From: Cloacimonetes bacterium UBA5456 | GTDB lineage: Bacteria; Cloacimonadota; Cloacimonadia; Cloacimonadales; Cloacimonadaceae | Direction: 5' to 3' | Assembly (NCBI GenBank): GCA_002427325.1 | Contig: DIQS01000048.1 | Coordinates: 1 to 8,964 of the forward strand | Length of the DNA: 8,964 bases | Program-made: the position numbers and the translations under genes | The notes under the pieces: model-generated | What the model was told of the DNA's origin: nothing | The model's input: only the letters and a program-made list of their open reading frames with translations | Database searches by the model: none | Shown here: positions 7,071-8,964 of the stretch, piece by piece | Layout: each line of letters opens with the position of its first letter | How positions within the stretch are numbered: the first letter of the stretch is position 1

Positions 7071-8465
7071 GCGCACTCCGCCTTTGAGAGCATCCAATTT
7101 TTCGATGACCGAGTCTTTCATATTTGCATCCTCGATCTTGGCGACCTCATTATCAATGAGTTTAAGCCCGGAATCAAGCGTGCGTTTCGAAGAATAGTCA
7201 TAGAGATATTCGGCGAATGTCAAGAGCGCATTCGGCGTGCAAAATCTCTTCACAAAGCCAGGCACAGCGAACTCCATGAAGTGCTCACCAGTCCTGCCGG
7301 CTCTGTAGCAAGACGTGCAAAATGAAGGGATATAGCCATGTTCAGCCAGTTCAAAGATTACGTCATCCAAAGAGCGCGTATCGCCCAAAACAAACTGACT
7401 CTTCTTCTTTGATTCTTCATCTTTGTGAGAATAATCACCCACTCCAATGGAACTGCCGGCGTCGATCTGAGACACGCCATAACTCAAGACTTCATTGCGA
7501 ATATCGATCGGCTCACGAGCGGTGAGAATCAGCCCGGTATAAGGCACGCTGAGTCTGAGAATTGCCACAAGCAGTTTGAAATCCTCATCCTGAACTTGAT
7601 AAGGCGGATGCAGAGTATAATCCGTGCCAATTGCCGGTTCGATGCGCGGGAAGGAGATCGTGTGCGGTCCCACGCCAAACCTATCTTCAAGATGGATAGT
7701 GTGATAGAGCAGCGACATCACTTCAAAACGCCAATCATAAAGCCCCATCAATGCGCCGATGCCGAGGTCATCAATCCCTGCCTGCATAGCGCGGTCGAGT
7801 CCATCAAGACGCCAGAGGAAGCTACTCTTAGGTCCGCTCGGATGCAGCTTTTCATAGGTTTTCTGGTGATAGGTCTCTTGGAAAATCTGATATGTCCCGA
7901 TTCCAGCAGATTTAACAGTGCGAAATCCTTCCACATCCAGAGGAGCGGCATTGATATTCACACGACGAATCTCGCCATTGCCATGCTTCGTGGCATAGAC
8001 GGTTCCCACAGTATCAGCGATGTATTTTGCATCATACATGGGATGCTCGCCATAGACCATGATGAGTCTTTTGTGACCCACATCGACCAATGCCTTGGTC
8101 TCTTCGATAAGTTCCTGCTTGGAAAGCGTCTTGCGCTCACATTCTGTGTTTGAAATCCTAAAGCCGCAATATGTGCAGTCATTGATGCACTCGTTGCCCA
8201 CATACAGGGGAGCAAATAGGACGATTCTGTTTCCATAAATCCTTTCTTTAAGCTCTTTTGCCCCGTCTAAAATCATTTGGCGGAGTTCAGGGTCTTTAAC
8301 GCTGAGCAAGGCAGCGGTTTCATCAGGATTCAGACGGTTTTTATCCAATGATTTTTGGATAATGTCACGAATTCTCTCTTTGCTTGCATTCTTTTCTTGG
8401 GCTAAGAGAGTCTCAATGGTTGCTTCGGGGATAAAGGATTTTACTCCTTCAATGTTAATCTTCAT
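7056..8465 (-). CDS. hydG: [FeFe] hydrogenase H-cluster maturase HydG (radical SAM tyrosine lyase)
   Basis: HydG cleaves tyrosine to p-cresol and dehydroglycine and converts the latter to CO and cyanide, building the Fe(CO)2(CN) synthon used for the [FeFe] hydrogenase 2Fe subcluster. The radical SAM cluster motif CX3CX2C is at Cys93, Cys97 and Cys100 (ECINDCTYCGFR). The second, C-terminal cluster motif CX2CX22C is complete at Cys383, Cys386 and Cys409 (CTSCYRAGRTGEHFM). That C-terminal cluster separates HydG from ThiH, as does the length of 469 residues. I chose ATG at 8465: AAGGAG lies about 6 nt upstream, whereas the in-frame TTG at 8486 has no such site. The start overlaps the end of the TM1266-like gene by 11 nt, and its ribosome-binding site lies within that gene, indicating one operon. 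hydE, hydF and hydA are not in the window, so they are presumably elsewhere. Confidence 0.96.
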   Translation of the reverse strand: MKINIEGVKSFIPEATIETLLAQEKNASKERIRDIIQKSLDKNRLNPDETAALLSVKDPELRQMILDGAKELKERIYGNRIVLFAPLYVGNECINDCTYCGFRISNTECERKTLSKQELIEETKALVDVGHKRLIMVYGEHPMYDAKYIADTVGTVYATKHGNGEIRRVNINAAPLDVEGFRTVKSAGIGTYQIFQETYHQKTYEKLHPSGPKSSFLWRLDGLDRAMQAGIDDLGIGALMGLYDWRFEVMSLLYHTIHLEDRFGVGPHTISFPRIEPAIGTDYTLHPPYQVQDEDFKLLVAILRLSVPYTGLILTAREPIDIRNEVLSYGVSQIDAGSSIGVGDYSHKDEESKKKSQFVLGDTRSLDDVIFELAEHGYIPSFCTSCYRAGRTGEHFMEFAVPGFVKRFCTPNALLTFAEYLYDYSSKRTLDSGLKLIDNEVAKIEDANMKDSVIEKLDALKGGVRDQFY

Positions 8466-8730
8466 CTGTATCTCCTTGTTTGTCAATTCTTAAAGTCTGC
8501 GTCTTGACCTTCACGCCGGGGATCATGCCCAGCTTGCCGGAAAAAGCGCCCATCTCTGAGGTAGAAAGCTCCATGATCAAAAAGATCACGGAAGCACCCC
8601 AATCGCGCATAGGATAACCCACTCTCATCAAAATGTGCTTAGCGTTGTCATGCAAAAAGTCGCTGACAGGCTGAAAAGCCTTGTCTATGTCATAGACGAT
8701 GATGGTGACAATATGCCTTTTTTGTTCCAT
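8455..8730 (-). CDS. TM1266-family small protein (iron-only hydrogenase system regulator)
   Basis: A 91-residue protein resembling the TM1266 family, small ACT/NikR-C-like ferredoxin-fold proteins that recur in [FeFe] hydrogenase maturation loci and are named putative regulators of that system. Recognisable features are the hydrophobic N-terminal strand HIVTIIVYDI, the central MRVGYPMRDWGASVIFLI block (family pattern: a Gly-x-Pro turn followed by Gly-x-Ser-hydrophobic strand) and the C-terminal SGKLGMIPGVKVKT, which is characteristic. There is no helix-turn-helix, so any regulation would be by ligand binding or through a partner. The C-terminal tail is acidic (GDTDED). The ATG at 8730 has AAGGA about 7 nt upstream. 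It overlaps hydG by 11 nt, and this adjacency strongly supports the family call. Molecular function in the family is not established to my knowledge. Confidence 0.85.
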   Translation of the reverse strand: MEQKRHIVTIIVYDIDKAFQPVSDFLHDNAKHILMRVGYPMRDWGASVIFLIMELSTSEMGAFSGKLGMIPGVKVKTQTLRIDKQGDTDED

Positions 8731-8739
8731 GATATTTCC

Positions 8740-8823
8740 TTATTTCTTAAGCGGATAGGGGAATACGGAATTGGCAAAGTAGGAGCGTTTAAAATCCCTT
8801 GAAGCCAGAACCGTATCTCTCAT
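8740..8823 (-). CDS. Possible 27-codon micro-ORF / leader peptide upstream of the hydrogenase regulator gene
   Basis: An ATG-to-TAA frame of 27 codons (begins MRDTVLASRDF, ends VFPYPLKK) stops 9 nt before the start of the TM1266-like gene. The AAGGA ribosome-binding site of that gene begins at the last base of the micro-ORF's stop codon. This spacing would allow translational coupling, and the peptide is basic and aromatic. I see no convincing ribosome-binding site before its own ATG and recognise no family, so chance remains likely. Confidence 0.2.
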   Translation of the reverse strand: MRDTVLASRDFKRSYFANSVFPYPLKK

Positions 8824-8964
8824 CGCAGGTATTTTGATACATGATATTTATAACGCTGTTTTTGGCAAGCAATATTTTAATAATGCAAACTTTTTCTTAT
8901 ATCTTCCTTACTACATTCAGATGGAGTTGCGCTCATCATCTGCTCATGGTGATGACCACATCAT
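8824..8964. other. Non-coding upstream region of the hydrogenase-maturation genes
   Basis: This AT-rich stretch has no credible gene. On the minus strand it contains a TATAAA hexamer (8852-8847) that could be a -10 element, but the best -35 at a usable distance (TATTGC, 8874-8869, 16 bp away) is poor, so the promoter for the regulator-hydG unit is not assigned with confidence. The distal end (8942-8964) is one copy of the inverted repeat also found near the window start. Confidence 0.5.
8942..8964 (-). repeat. Right copy of the 23-bp inverted terminal element
   Basis: The reverse complement of this stretch matches 22-44 at 22 of 23 positions. The window stops at the last matching base, so the full extent of this copy cannot be seen. 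It lies upstream of the hydrogenase-maturation genes and away from any coding region. Confidence 0.7.

Noticed and set aside
7425..8153. Plus-strand open frame of 242 codons opposite hydG
   Set aside because: Antisense shadow; hydG on the other strand has both cluster motifs and full length.
8466..8486. Upstream TTG start for hydG
   Set aside because: The AAGGAG site lies within the extension and is well placed for the ATG at 8465.
1..8964. Composite transposon or integrated element bounded by the terminal inverted repeats
   Set aside because: No transposase, integrase or other mobility gene is present between the copies, and the genes look like ordinary chromosomal functions.
1..8964. CRISPR arrays, tRNA or rRNA genes
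   Set aside because: No regularly spaced repeats with spacers and no recognisable RNA gene features were seen on either strand.

Overview
The window carries five confident protein-coding genes, all on the minus strand, so transcription runs from high to low coordinates. They suggest a diderm, anaerobic bacterium: a HydG maturase implies an [FeFe] hydrogenase, and an LpxL/HtrB-type acyltransferase implies a lipid A-like or similar acylated envelope lipid. Gene style and the very large hybrid kinase would fit a fermentative lineage such as Candidatus Cloacimonadota or a related group, but no ribosomal or taxonomic marker is present, so that placement is a guess.

Layout in transcription order. 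(1) 8964-8731 is a non-coding leader that starts in a repeat and contains a possible 27-codon micro-ORF. (2) 8730-8455 encodes a TM1266-type small protein, the so-called iron-only hydrogenase system regulator. (3) 8465-7056 encodes HydG, the radical SAM tyrosine lyase that makes the CO/CN-bearing iron synthon of the H-cluster; it overlaps the previous gene by 11 nt. (4) A 75-nt gap holds a good sigma70-like promoter and is followed by thioredoxin (6980-6663). (5) An LpxL-family acyltransferase (6663-5773) overlaps the thioredoxin stop by 1 nt. (6) After 62 nt comes a giant gene (5710-254) for a roughly 1818-residue hybrid signalling protein: Ser/Thr kinase, P-loop NTPase, TPR array, two GAF domains and a complete histidine kinase core. 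(7) 253-1 is non-coding and ends in a short tandem repeat.

There are probably two or three transcription units: a hydrogenase-maturation pair, and a thioredoxin-acyltransferase pair that may read through into the hybrid kinase. The kinase may also have its own control region, because a 7-bp direct repeat with a 10-bp pitch lies just upstream of it. No response regulator, hydE, hydF or hydrogenase structural gene is visible here.

The most notable signals are the hybrid Ser/Thr-His kinase, the partial hydrogenase maturation cassette, and a 23-bp element present in inverted orientation at the two extreme ends of the window (22 of 23 positions match). The last suggests a dispersed repeat, or an assembled contig broken at repeat copies.
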